Of a stretch of 64,000 nt of DNA, positions 1-7,533 are shown piece after piece. The notes under the pieces were generated by a model, which saw only the letters and a list, made by a program, of their open reading frames with translations, did not search any database and was not told the DNA's origin. Made by a program: the position numbers and the translations under genes. The stretch's first letter is position 1; each line of letters begins with the position of its first letter. The DNA comes from Kitasatospora kifunensis (GTDB lineage: Bacteria; Actinomycetota; Actinomycetes; Streptomycetales; Streptomycetaceae), in assembly GCF_014203855.1 (NCBI RefSeq), contig NZ_JACHJV010000001.1, positions 4,960,001-5,024,000 on the forward strand, given 5' to 3'.

Positions 1-1
1 C

Positions 2-964
2 TCCGACGGGCAGGTGGCGATCCTCAACAAGGCGACCACCTACTACCTCGCCGGTGTCGCGGTGGCCTTCGGCTTCCGGATGAACCTGTTCAACATCGGT
101 GCGGACGGCCAGTACCAGCTGGCGGCGCTCTTCGCCGCCTACATCGGCGGCCAGCTGAACCTGCCGTCGTTCATCGAGATCCCGCTGCTGCTGATCGTCG
201 CCATGCTGGTCGGCGGTGCCTGGGCGGGCGTCGCGGGCGTCCTCAAGGTCACCCGCGGGGTCAACGAGGTCATCTCGACCATCATGCTGAACGCGATCAC
301 CACCGCGATCATCGGCATGCTGCTGGTCCCCGGCATCTTCGTGCCGAGCACCGGCGGCGGCACCAGCAACACGGTGCAGACCAAGCTGATGTCCACCTCC
401 AGCAACTTCTTCACCATCACCACCCAGGGTGGTTCGCTCTACGGCTTCATCATCGTCGCCGTCCTGGTCGGCGTGCTGTTCCAACTGGTGCTCACCCGGA
501 CCCGGTTCGGCTTCGACCTGCGGGCCACCGGCCGCTCCGAGTCGGCCGCGGCCGCCAGCGGTGTCAACGTCAAGCGCATGGTGCTGACCAGCATGTGCGT
601 CTCGGGCGCGCTGGCCGGTCTGATCGGCATGCCCGACCTGCTGACCAACTCGCACTACTTCGGCCAGAACTTCCAGTCGGGGATCGGCTTCACCGGTATC
701 TCGATCGCGCTGCTCGGCCGCAACAGCCCGCTGGGGATCGGTTTCGCGGCGCTGCTCTGGGCCTTCCTGGACGCGACCGCCCCCAACCTGTCGGTGCTGA
801 ACTTCCCGCCGGAGATCATCAGCGTCATGCAGGGCGTCATCGTCATCTGCGTGGTCGTCGCCTACGAGCTGGTGCGCCGCTTCGGCCTCAAGCGCCAGCA
901 GCAGCGGGTCGGCGCTCAGCTCGCCGCCGCCGCCGCGTCCGTCAAGAAGGAGGTGGCGGCATGA
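2..964 (+). CDS. Nucleoside ABC transporter permease, 5'-truncated
   Basis: This is an inner-membrane permease of the BmpABC/Nup type, which imports nucleosides together with a BMP-family lipoprotein and an ATPase. The reading frame is open to the first base, so the true start lies upstream. About 320 residues remain of a family that is usually 350-400 long. The visible part has roughly eight or nine hydrophobic segments, a cytoplasmic loop ending GVNVKRM, and a charged Lys/Arg-rich tail. Its last codons overlap the next permease gene by ATGA, so the two are translationally coupled. The downstream cdd and deoA genes support nucleosides as the substrate. The family is clear; the exact substrate is inferred. 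Confidence 0.9.
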   Translation, partial: SDGQVAILNKATTYYLAGVAVAFGFRMNLFNIGADGQYQLAALFAAYIGGQLNLPSFIEIPLLLIVAMLVGGAWAGVAGVLKVTRGVNEVISTIMLNAITTAIIGMLLVPGIFVPSTGGGTSNTVQTKLMSTSSNFFTITTQGGSLYGFIIVAVLVGVLFQLVLTRTRFGFDLRATGRSESAAAASGVNVKRMVLTSMCVSGALAGLIGMPDLLTNSHYFGQNFQSGIGFTGISIALLGRNSPLGIGFAALLWAFLDATAPNLSVLNFPPEIISVMQGVIVICVVVAYELVRRFGLKRQQQRVGAQLAAAAASVKKEVAA

Positions 965-2232
965 GCACCGCGACTGCATCCCGCCCCAAGCCCGCCGTCA
1001 AGCCGCAGGGCAAGAGCGGTGGCAAGCTCTCCCTGCCGGTCATCCTGCTGCTGATCGCCGGTGCGCTGCTGCTGCTCGCCGCCGTCGGCGCGGCCACCGG
1101 CAACCACGCGCTGACCTCATCGGGGCAGATCACCGCCGCGCTCGGTGCGGCCGTGCCGATCGGCATGGCCGGTCTGGGCGGCCTGTGGGCCGAGCGGGCC
1201 GGCGTGGTCAACATCGGCCTCGAAGGCATGCTGGTGGCCGGCACCTTCGCCGGCGCCTGGGTCGGCTACCTGGTCAACCCGTGGGTCGGCCTGCTGGCCG
1301 CGATCGCGGCCGGTGCCCTCGGCGGCCTGCTGCACGCGGTGATCACGGTCGGCTTCGGCGTGGACCACATCGTCTCCGGTGTCGGTATCAACCTGCTGAT
1401 CCCGGGCATCTGCCTGTACGTCAACCGCATCTACTACCCGGACTACCGTGCCGTGGGTGCCGGCGCCGGCATGTCGCCCGCCACCCCCGGGCTGCCGACC
1501 ATCACCGTCCCCGGGCTCTCGCCCTGGCTGGACACCATCGAGAAGCACCACTGGTTCTTCGTCTCCGACGTCGCCGGTGTGCTGGGCGGCATCGTCACCA
1601 ACCTCTCGGTGGTCACCCTGCTGGCGGTGGCGCTGCTGGTGGGCAGCTACTTCGTGCTCTGGCGCACCAGCTTCGGCCTGCGCCTGCGCTCCTGCGGTGA
1701 GAACCCGACCGCGGCCGAGTCGCTGGGCGTGAACGTCTACAAGTACAAGTACCTCGCGGTGATCGCCTCCGGCGGCTTCGCGGGCCTGGGCGGCGCCTAC
1801 CTGTCGATGGTGGCGGCGAGCGTCTACCGGGACGGTCAGACCGGCGGCCGCGGCTACATCGGCCTGGCCGCGATGATCTTCGGCAACTGGCTGCCGGGCG
1901 GCCTGGCCACCGGCGCGGGCCTGTTCGGCTTCACCGACAGCCTCCAGCTGCGCGACCCCGACTCGGTGCACGTGCTGCTGCTGGTGATCGCGCTGGTGCT
2001 GGCGCTGCTGGCGCTCTGGCAGGGCTACCGGCGCAAGCTGGTTCCCGCGGTGGTCTCCCTGGTGGCGGCGGCCGGCCTGGGCCTCTGGTACGCGACCACC
2101 GACGCCGTGCCGCGTCCGCTGATCGTTGCCACGCCGTACGTGATTACCCTGGTCGTGCTGGCGCTGTCGGCGCAGCGGCTGCGGCCGCCGAAGGCCGACG
2201 GTCAGATCTACCGCAAGGGACAGGGCAAGTGA
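961..2232 (+). CDS. Nucleoside ABC transporter permease, second subunit
   Basis: This is the second integral-membrane permease of the nucleoside importer. The ATG at 961 is chosen because it overlaps the upstream stop (ATGA) and is preceded by an AAGGAGG-like site inside the previous gene. The 423-residue product starts with a Lys/Pro-rich cytosolic tail, followed by about nine or ten membrane segments. It includes the family-typical stretches ERAGVVNIGLEGM (near residue 80) and ESLGVNVYKYKY in the cytoplasmic loop that contacts the ATPase. The extra hydrophobic C-terminal segments after residue 340 are common in actinobacterial members. The stop overlaps the GTG of cdd, so uptake and deamination are probably coupled on one transcript. 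Confidence 0.92.
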   Translation: MSTATASRPKPAVKPQGKSGGKLSLPVILLLIAGALLLLAAVGAATGNHALTSSGQITAALGAAVPIGMAGLGGLWAERAGVVNIGLEGMLVAGTFAGAWVGYLVNPWVGLLAAIAAGALGGLLHAVITVGFGVDHIVSGVGINLLIPGICLYVNRIYYPDYRAVGAGAGMSPATPGLPTITVPGLSPWLDTIEKHHWFFVSDVAGVLGGIVTNLSVVTLLAVALLVGSYFVLWRTSFGLRLRSCGENPTAAESLGVNVYKYKYLAVIASGGFAGLGGAYLSMVAASVYRDGQTGGRGYIGLAAMIFGNWLPGGLATGAGLFGFTDSLQLRDPDSVHVLLLVIALVLALLALWQGYRRKLVPAVVSLVAAAGLGLWYATTDAVPRPLIVATPYVITLVVLALSAQRLRPPKADGQIYRKGQGK

Positions 2233-2639
2233 CGGATGCGCAGGCACAGGCCGACCCAGTGATTGATTGGGAGGCGCTGCGCGCGGCGGCCCGGGACGCG
2301 ATGTCCCGGGCGTACGCCCCGTACAGCAAGTACCCGGTCGGCGCGGCCGCGCTCGTGGACGACGGGCGGGTGGTGACCGGGTGCAACGTGGAGAACGCCT
2401 CGTACGGCCTGGGCCTGTGCGCCGAGTGCGGGCTGGTCTCGGCGCTGGTCGCCGGCGGGGGCGGTCGGCTGGTCGCGTTCGCCTGCGTGGACGGCGCGGG
2501 GCAGGCGTTGATGCCGTGCGGCCGCTGCCGCCAACTGCTCTGGGAGCACGGCGGCGCGCAGCTGCTGGTGGACCTGCCTTCGGGGATCAAGCCGATGACC
2601 GAGGTGCTGCCGGACGCGTTCGGGCCGGAGCGGCTGTAG
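2229..2639 (+). CDS. cdd: Cytidine deaminase
   Basis: Deaminates cytidine and deoxycytidine to uridine and deoxyuridine in pyrimidine salvage. The 136-residue length is normal for the homotetrameric class. The zinc site is complete: Cys64-Ala-Glu66 supplies a ligand and the catalytic glutamate, and Pro96-Cys97-Gly-Arg-Cys100 supplies the other two ligands. VENASYG near residue 54 is the substrate-binding signature. The GTG start at 2229 overlaps the permease stop (GTGA), so this is the third gene of the transporter operon. Its products feed the thymidine/uridine phosphorylase encoded just downstream. Confidence 0.95.
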   Translation: MTDAQAQADPVIDWEALRAAARDAMSRAYAPYSKYPVGAAALVDDGRVVTGCNVENASYGLGLCAECGLVSALVAGGGGRLVAFACVDGAGQALMPCGRCRQLLWEHGGAQLLVDLPSGIKPMTEVLPDAFGPERL

Positions 2640-2674
2640 TTCCGGTTCGAGGTCCCGGCTCGGGGGCCCGGTTC

Positions 2675-2722
2675 GAGGTCCGTTCCGAGGTCCGTTCCGA
2701 GGTCCGTTCCGAGGTCCGTTCC
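2675..2722 (+). repeat. Four exact tandem copies of a 12-mer
   Basis: GAGGTCCGTTCC is repeated four times without change between cdd and deoA. A fifth, degenerate GAGGTCC lies about 25 bp upstream. It is noncoding, directly upstream of the putative operator and hairpin before deoA. Perfect repeats like this can vary in copy number between strains. Confidence 0.95.
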
Positions 2723-2739
2723 GGCCGGGAATTGGTAGT

Positions 2740-2766
2740 AGCCGCGCGTGGTGTGACGCGCGTAGA
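2740..2766 (+). promoter_or_regulatory. Putative nucleoside-regulon operator upstream of deoA
   Basis: TGACGCGCGTAG (2754-2765) matches 10 of 12 positions of the perfect palindrome CTACGCGCGTAG found before add, deoC and the PNP gene. A weaker look-alike, AGCCGCGCGTGG, lies at 2740-2751. TAGAGT at 2763-2768 could serve as a -10 box, which would put the operator across the core promoter as in the other copies. The role is inferred from recurrence; the binding protein is unknown. Confidence 0.5.
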
Positions 2767-2769
2767 GTG

Positions 2770-2804
2770 ACGTGGGGGCGGCAGAGCAGCAGCCGCCCCC
2801 ACGT
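2770..2804 (+). terminator. Strong hairpin with T-rich tail between cdd and deoA
   Basis: A 13-bp perfect stem (ACGTGGGGGCGGC and its complement) encloses a 9-nt loop and is followed by CTTTTCCTTTTC. It looks like an intrinsic terminator for the transporter-cdd operon. However, a putative deoA promoter lies just upstream, so the hairpin could instead sit at the very 5' end of the deoA message. Confidence 0.75.
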
Positions 2805-2876
2805 CTTTTCCTTTTCGCTGTTCTTCTCCTCACTCGCTTCCTTTCGCAGGTTTCCACCCCCTCCTGGAGCACGCTC

Positions 2877-4154
2877 ATGGACGTCATCTCCGTCATCACC
2901 GCCAAGCGCGACCGCCGCGAGTTGACCGATGATCAGATCGACTGGGTGATCGACGCCTACACCCGTGGTGTGGTGGCCGACGAGCAGATGTCCGCCCTGG
3001 CGATGGCCATCCTGCTGAACGGGATGAACCTGCGGGAGATCGGCCGCTGGACCGACGCGATGATCCGCTCCGGCGTCCGGATGGACTTCGCCGCCCTCGG
3101 CACGCCCACCGCCGACAAGCACTCCACCGGTGGCGTCGGCGACAAGATCACCCTCCCGCTGGCCCCGCTGGTCGCCGCCTGCGGCGCCGCCGTGCCGCAG
3201 CTGTCGGGCCGCGGCCTGGGCCACACCGGCGGCACCCTGGACAAGCTGGAGTCCATCCCCGGCTGGCGGGCGCTGCTCTCCAACGACGAGATGATGGACG
3301 TGCTGCGCCAGTCGGGCGCGGTCATCTGCGCGGCCGGCGACGGGCTGGCCCCCGCCGACAAGAAGCTCTACGCGCTGCGGGACGTGACCGGCACGGTCGA
3401 GGCGATCCCGCTGATCGCCTCCTCGATCATGTCCAAGAAGATCGCCGAGGGCACCGGCGCCCTGGTGCTCGACGTCAAGGTCGGCTCCGGGGCCTTCATG
3501 AAGAACCTGGCCGACGCCCAGGAGCTGGCCCGCACCATGGTGGGCCTGGGTCGCGGCGCCGGGGTCAACACCGTCGCGCTGCTCACCGACATGTCCACCC
3601 CGCTGGGCCTGACCGCGGGCAACGCCCTTGAGGTGCGCGAGTCGATCGAGGTGCTGGCCGGCGGCGGCCCGGCCGACGTCGTGGAGCTGACCATCGCGCT
3701 GGCCCGCGAGATGCTCGCCGCGGCCGGTGTGCGGGGCAAGGACCCGGCGGACGCGCTCAAGGACGGCTCCGCGATGGACCACTGGCGCCGCCTGATCGCC
3801 GCCCAGGGCGGCGACGTGGACGCGCCGCTCCCGGTCGCCCGCGAGCAGCACGTGATCCCCGCACCGGCCTCCGGCGTGCTGACCGCGCTGGACGCCTACG
3901 CGGTGGGCGTCTGCGCCTGGCGCCTGGGCGCGGGCCGCGCCCGCAAGGAGGACCCGGTGCAGGCCGGCGCGGGCGTCGAGATGCACGCGAAGCCGGGTGA
4001 CGTGGTGACGGCCGGCCAGCCGCTGCTGACCCTGCACACGGACACCCCCGAGCGCTTCGAGTACGCGATCGAGGCGCTGGCCGACGGCGTGGAGGTCGCG
4101 CCGCTGGGCACGGAGTACACGCGCACGCCGCTGGTGCTGGACCGGATCGGGTGA
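2877..4154 (+). CDS. deoA: Thymidine phosphorylase (pyrimidine-nucleoside phosphorylase)
   Basis: Phosphorolyses thymidine (and often uridine or deoxyuridine) to the base plus (deoxy)ribose-1-phosphate. The ATG at 2877 follows a GGAG at a normal distance. An in-frame upstream extension to 2772 would run through the hairpin and is rejected. The 425-residue protein shows the N-terminal helical domain, the phosphate-binding signature KHSTGGVGDK (about residues 81-90), SGRGLGHTGGTLDKLE, and a C-terminal alpha/beta domain with KPGDVV, all typical of the NP-II family. It receives deoxyuridine from cdd. The deoxyribose-1-phosphate it makes would be converted by a mutase to the substrate of deoC at 26-27 kb. 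Confidence 0.95.
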   Translation: MDVISVITAKRDRRELTDDQIDWVIDAYTRGVVADEQMSALAMAILLNGMNLREIGRWTDAMIRSGVRMDFAALGTPTADKHSTGGVGDKITLPLAPLVAACGAAVPQLSGRGLGHTGGTLDKLESIPGWRALLSNDEMMDVLRQSGAVICAAGDGLAPADKKLYALRDVTGTVEAIPLIASSIMSKKIAEGTGALVLDVKVGSGAFMKNLADAQELARTMVGLGRGAGVNTVALLTDMSTPLGLTAGNALEVRESIEVLAGGGPADVVELTIALAREMLAAAGVRGKDPADALKDGSAMDHWRRLIAAQGGDVDAPLPVAREQHVIPAPASGVLTALDAYAVGVCAWRLGAGRARKEDPVQAGAGVEMHAKPGDVVTAGQPLLTLHTDTPERFEYAIEALADGVEVAPLGTEYTRTPLVLDRIG

Positions 4155-4196
4155 GGTAGCGGCGCTCGTAGCGGGCGCGAGGAGCGGTACGGCAGG

Positions 4197-4225
4197 CGGG
4201 CGGTGCGCGGGGTGCGCACCGCCCG
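4197..4225 (+). terminator. Terminator after deoA
   Basis: A 12-bp perfect stem (CGGGCGGTGCGC and complement) with a 5-nt loop begins about 40 nt after the deoA stop. The T tract is poor, as is common in streptomycetes. Confidence 0.8.
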
Positions 4226-4294
4226 TCGGCTTTGGAGCGGGGAACCGGCAACTCTTTCACAACGCAAGGTAGTCGAACGGATACACTCTGGCGT

Positions 4295-4678
4295 GTGGAT
4301 GGGGAACGCTTCATCATCGAGCTGGAGCCTGAGGTGCGTTGCTGGCTCGCGGAGTTACCGCCGCGCCATTACATCAAGGCCGAGGACTACGTCGATCTTC
4401 TGGCTGATAGTCCGACCCTCTTGGGGGAGCCATACTCGCGGCATCTTGGTGGGCCGGTTCGGGAGCTGCGATTCTCGCTCGGCGGTGAGGCCACGAGAGT
4501 CACCTACTGGCTGGCGCCCGGGCGCCGAGTCGTGCTGCTGACTGTGTTCGTGAAGACCAGGATGAGGGAGACTGCTGAGGTCACTCGGGCTCTGTGGGCG
4601 CAGAAAATCTGCGAGGCTGAGCACGGTGAAGCGCATCAGGAGTTCAGCCGGTCGATCACGGAGGAGGAGGCGCGATGA
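4295..4678 (+). CDS. RelE/HigB-like toxin of a type II toxin-antitoxin pair
   Basis: This is a probable small ribonuclease-type toxin of the Gp49/HigB group. GTG at 4295 is preferred because a -10 box TACACT (4282-4287) lies 7 nt upstream, which makes a leaderless transcript. The 127-residue product has the RelE-fold pattern: VRELRFSLGG followed by TRVTYWLAPGRRVVLLTVFVK and a basic segment (KTRMRETAEVTRA), with arginines and lysines where the catalytic surface lies. Codon 21 is TTA (4355-4357), the rare leucine codon that needs the bldA tRNA in Streptomyces. The stop overlaps the antitoxin ATG. The toxin-first order is usual for HigBA. Confidence 0.8.
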   Translation: MDGERFIIELEPEVRCWLAELPPRHYIKAEDYVDLLADSPTLLGEPYSRHLGGPVRELRFSLGGEATRVTYWLAPGRRVVLLTVFVKTRMRETAEVTRALWAQKICEAEHGEAHQEFSRSITEEEAR

Positions 4679-5013
4679 ACCACTCTCAGTGGAAGACGGC
4701 CAAGGCCCGTGAGTTTCTCGGCGAGCAGGTGGCGGACGGCCCCGAGGTGATGGCTCTGCGGCTGGAGATCCGGTACGCGCGTGCTTTCGGGCAGGCGCTC
4801 TACGACCGGCGAACCGAGCTCGCGCTCTCGCAGGCCGAGGTGGCGCGGCGGGCAGGGCTGGCGGAGTCGCAGATCGAGCAGGTCGAGGGCGGAGACGTGG
4901 TGCCTACGCTGCCACTGCTGACCCGCCTCGCTGGGGCGCTGGAGGCTGAGTTGGATGTCCACCTGGCTCCGGGGGCTGAGGTTGAGCTGCGCTTCCACTC
5001 TCCTGCCGCCTGA
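4675..5013 (+). CDS. HTH (XRE-family) antitoxin
   Basis: This partner of the upstream toxin overlaps it by ATGA. The 112-residue protein has an N-terminal region likely to wrap the toxin (residues 1-40). A Cro/C1 helix-turn-helix at about residues 45-100 contains LSQAEVARRAGLAESQIEQVE and the trailing LLTRLAGALEAELDVHL typical of HigA. It would neutralise the toxin and repress the shared promoter. Base composition is slightly lower in GC than in neighbouring genes, which is consistent with acquisition. Confidence 0.85.
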   Translation: MNHSQWKTAKAREFLGEQVADGPEVMALRLEIRYARAFGQALYDRRTELALSQAEVARRAGLAESQIEQVEGGDVVPTLPLLTRLAGALEAELDVHLAPGAEVELRFHSPAA

Positions 5014-5030
5014 TCGACTTCGACCTCTGC

Positions 5031-5681
5031 TCAGCGCTCCACTCGCAGGCTCTGGCAGGTCCAACTGAGCTTGCGGGGGCCCCAGAAGGACGGGGCCGGG
5101 TGGTAAGTCCCGTCCGAAACCGACAGGTTGACGATCAGGTAGGCCGACCAGTCCGACCCCACGCCGCAGTTGTCCGCGTAGCAGAGGGTGTCGCCGACGT
5201 ACCACTCGACCGAGTCGGCGCCGATGGAGGTCGAGAGTTCGACGGTGGCGCCGGGGGCGACGTCCGTCGAACCGCCGTGCCAGTACTGGTTGGTGCTGGC
5301 GAGGTGGTTGCTGAACTCCAGCAGGTCCGGGTTGTCCGGGTGGTACTCGAAGACGTCGACCTCGTTGTTGCCGTCGCGCCAGGTCCAGATGGCCGGCCAG
5401 GCGCCGATGCCGGTGGGTAGCACGACCCGGGCGCGCAGCACGTCGCCGGCCTGCACCTGGAAGCCCTGCGAACTGCCCTCGGTGGTGAGCAGGTTGCAGC
5501 TCCACAGGCGGCCGAAGAAGCCGCGGGTCGCGGTGAAGACCCCGCCGGGGCAGAGGGCGGGGCGTAGCAGGTCGAGTTTGTGGTCGCCCCGGTTGGTCGG
5601 TCCCATGTTCGGATAGGAGCTGGTGCGACCCGCCACCCACTGCTCGGCTGAGCCGAAATCGGCGTCGAAGACCACGGCCAT
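5031..5681 (-). CDS. GH16-like (concanavalin A-fold) protein without signal peptide
   Basis: This is a probable member of the beta-glucanase/lectin clan. The 216-residue protein begins directly with a jelly-roll-like sequence and shows GAWPAIWTWRDG followed by EVDVFE, with Glu107, Asp109 and Glu112 in the ExDxxE spacing of family 16 glycoside hydrolases. Aromatic residues expected in a sugar groove (WHGG, EWYVG) follow. There is no signal peptide even though the family acts outside the cell, so it may be cytosolic, non-classically exported or a lectin-like relic. GGGAGG lies 7 nt before the ATG. It sits 35 nt downstream of the PhyH gene and is probably co-transcribed with it. Substrate unknown. 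Confidence 0.7.
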   Translation of the reverse strand: MAVVFDADFGSAEQWVAGRTSSYPNMGPTNRGDHKLDLLRPALCPGGVFTATRGFFGRLWSCNLLTTEGSSQGFQVQAGDVLRARVVLPTGIGAWPAIWTWRDGNNEVDVFEYHPDNPDLLEFSNHLASTNQYWHGGSTDVAPGATVELSTSIGADSVEWYVGDTLCYADNCGVGSDWSAYLIVNLSVSDGTYHPAPSFWGPRKLSWTCQSLRVER

Positions 5682-5716
5682 GACTGCCTCCCTGTGTGCA
5701 CAGGGTGATATGCCCT

Positions 5717-6529
5717 TTACTGCGAGCGATAACCGCCGGTGGGGGCGGTAAGCCCGAGCCGCACGGCGCGTTCGACCGGGGAGTGTGCGCCGTCAGGGCG
5801 GTCGAGATCGAGCAGGCCGGTTGGCAGCAGCGGGGGTTGGGCGAGGAAGCGCGGCACGGTGCCGTGGTGGTTCTGCGCCGCGTGGATCAGGAACGGATGG
5901 CAGAGGTAGACGTCGCCGGCCCCTCCGGTGGCCAGCGCGAGTGGTCGCTGTGGCGAGTCGAGCTTTCCCGCCTCGTGCATCGCGGTGCAGAGTGCGAAGT
6001 TCTCGATGCCGCGCTCGCCGTGCGGTTCCAGGAAGGGCGGCACGTCCAGGTGCGAGCCGACCTTGATCCGGGTCGGCGCGTTGTCGGCGTCGGTGTCGGA
6101 GAAGAGGAAGAGCATCAGCAGCGCCCGGCCCCGCGAGCGCAGGTTGAGCCAGTAGCCCTGCTCGCCGGGCGGGGTGTAGCTGGCGTCCATGTGCCACCCG
6201 GTGTCCCCGGCCTCGCCCGGATGCGGGAAGCGGATCGGGAAGGTGCCCAGGCCCATTCGGGGCTCCCACCGGCCCGCGCCGACGAGTTGGTCGAACGCGC
6301 CGTGCAGGCGCGGCGTCCGGGCCGCCCGGTTGAACAACTCGCCGCCGTAGCCGTCGAGTCGCACGACCGGCTGGGTCCAGGTGGTCGGGTCCTCGGGGTC
6401 GAGTCCGGTCTCGCGCCACAGGAACGCCCGGCACTCGTCGGCGAGTTCGCGTGGGAACGCCTCGGGGAGGTGGACGAAACCCTCGGTGACGAATCGCTCG
6501 ACCTGCTCGTCGGTCAGTATGGCCTTCAC
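5717..6529 (-). CDS. Phytanoyl-CoA dioxygenase family (PhyH) Fe(II)/2-oxoglutarate oxygenase
   Basis: A non-haem iron oxygenase that would hydroxylate an unidentified substrate using 2-oxoglutarate and O2. The GTG at 6529 is chosen over an upstream ATG (6565) because GGAG lies 10 nt before it and the family usually begins LTDEQVERFVTEGFV. The iron ligands are visible as His113-Met-Asp115 and a distal histidine in CHPFLIHAAQ (His211 or His216). The 270-residue length fits the family. It lies between a protein phosphatase gene (77-nt gap) and the GH16-like gene (35-nt gap), which suggests a small operon whose pathway cannot be read from sequence. Confidence 0.85.
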   Translation of the reverse strand: MKAILTDEQVERFVTEGFVHLPEAFPRELADECRAFLWRETGLDPEDPTTWTQPVVRLDGYGGELFNRAARTPRLHGAFDQLVGAGRWEPRMGLGTFPIRFPHPGEAGDTGWHMDASYTPPGEQGYWLNLRSRGRALLMLFLFSDTDADNAPTRIKVGSHLDVPPFLEPHGERGIENFALCTAMHEAGKLDSPQRPLALATGGAGDVYLCHPFLIHAAQNHHGTVPRFLAQPPLLPTGLLDLDRPDGAHSPVERAVRLGLTAPTGGYRSQ

Positions 6530-6606
6530 GCGGGCGATTCTCCGAGGTGGGGCGGCGGGCGGCAACCGGATTTCGGGCCGCGCCGGGGCAAGGGCAGGGC
6601 GGCGGC

Positions 6607-7329
6607 TCAGACGGTCAGTCGGGTGCGCAGCCCTTCGATCAACTCGTCATCGACTCCGAGGTGTTGGATGGCGTAGTCGTGCACCGAGCCGTAGTCGGCA
6701 CGAAGGTCGGCCAGGAACAGACGCATCACCTCGGCCGGCGCCCGCCCGTACCCGGGCCAGCGCAGGGTCTGCTCAGGATGGGTGGCCTGCCAGTCGGCGC
6801 GCAGCCGGTCGGTGGCCAGTTCGGTGAGCGCGAAGTCCGCGAGGATCTCCTCCTCGGGCACCCCGAGGAGAGCGAGGACCAGGGCCGCCAGCAGGCCGGT
6901 GCGGTCCTTGCCCGAGGCGCAGTGGAAGACCAGTGGAGCGCTGTCGGCGGCGATGACCTCCAGGGCCTGGCGAAGTTCGGCGGCCCCGTCCAGGGCCACC
7001 TCCGCGTACCGGTCGGCGAGGAAGCGCCAGGGGTCGAGCTCGGGGTCGATCTCCGCCTGGTCGTAAGGGCGGTGTTCCACACTGAGGTTGAGGTAGGTGA
7101 GGCCGTCGCCGTCCGGCACCCGGCCGCGCGCGGCGATCTCCCACGGGTAGCGCAGGTCGATCACGGTGCGCACACCGAGGGCGAGGAAGCGGTCCCAGTC
7201 GGCACCCTCGAGCTTGGCGAGCGAGTCCGATCGATACAGCCGCCCCCACTGCAGCGATCGGCCGTCGGTGGTGCGGTAGCCGCCCAGGTCACGGAAGTTG
7301 TGCAGGCGCTCGAACTCGATGTGTCTCAT
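6607..7329 (-). CDS. Tyrosine-protein phosphatase, DSP/PTP-like (Y_phosphatase3)
   Basis: A probable protein- or lipid-phosphotyrosine phosphatase. The Cx5R loop HCASGKDRTG places the nucleophile at Cys137 and the phosphate-binding arginine at Arg143. The general acid is probably in the FLADRYAEVALD region. The N-terminal NFRDLGGYRT is a hallmark of this family (compare MptpB and bacterial 'ISWI' phosphatases). The ATG at 7329 has AGGG 8 nt upstream. It is first in a possible operon with the PhyH and GH16-like genes. The 240-residue length is typical. Confidence 0.88.
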   Translation of the reverse strand: MRHIEFERLHNFRDLGGYRTTDGRSLQWGRLYRSDSLAKLEGADWDRFLALGVRTVIDLRYPWEIAARGRVPDGDGLTYLNLSVEHRPYDQAEIDPELDPWRFLADRYAEVALDGAAELRQALEVIAADSAPLVFHCASGKDRTGLLAALVLALLGVPEEEILADFALTELATDRLRADWQATHPEQTLRWPGYGRAPAEVMRLFLADLRADYGSVHDYAIQHLGVDDELIEGLRTRLTV

Positions 7330-7407
7330 GCGCGACACCCTACGATCCCCCTGGGGAGTGAAGCTGCGTCAACTCCGATGGTGTCGTGGGGATGTCACCG
7401 TGCGGTT

Positions 7408-7533
7408 TCAGTCTCCCCGAGACATCATGACGATCTGGCCATGAGCGATCTCTATCGCCCCAGCGCCGGGTACTCGCGGCAGCTGGTCGGCGATCTCCCG
7501 GAGCCTGGTGAACGTCGCCGCTTCGCTGCTCAT
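7408..7533 (-). pseudogene. N-terminal remnant of a Uma2-family endonuclease
   Basis: A 41-codon frame starts at an ATG that overlaps the stop of the MFS gene (ATGA). Its sequence, RLREIADQLPRVPG followed by IEIAHGQIVMM, closely parallels the start of the intact Uma2 protein at 51.5-52.1 kb (RLREAAEQIEESTG ... IIGGTLVM). It then ends with SRGD and a stop before the expected nuclease core. It is therefore read as a truncated relic. It could alternatively be a short translated peptide, but nothing supports a function. Confidence 0.5.
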
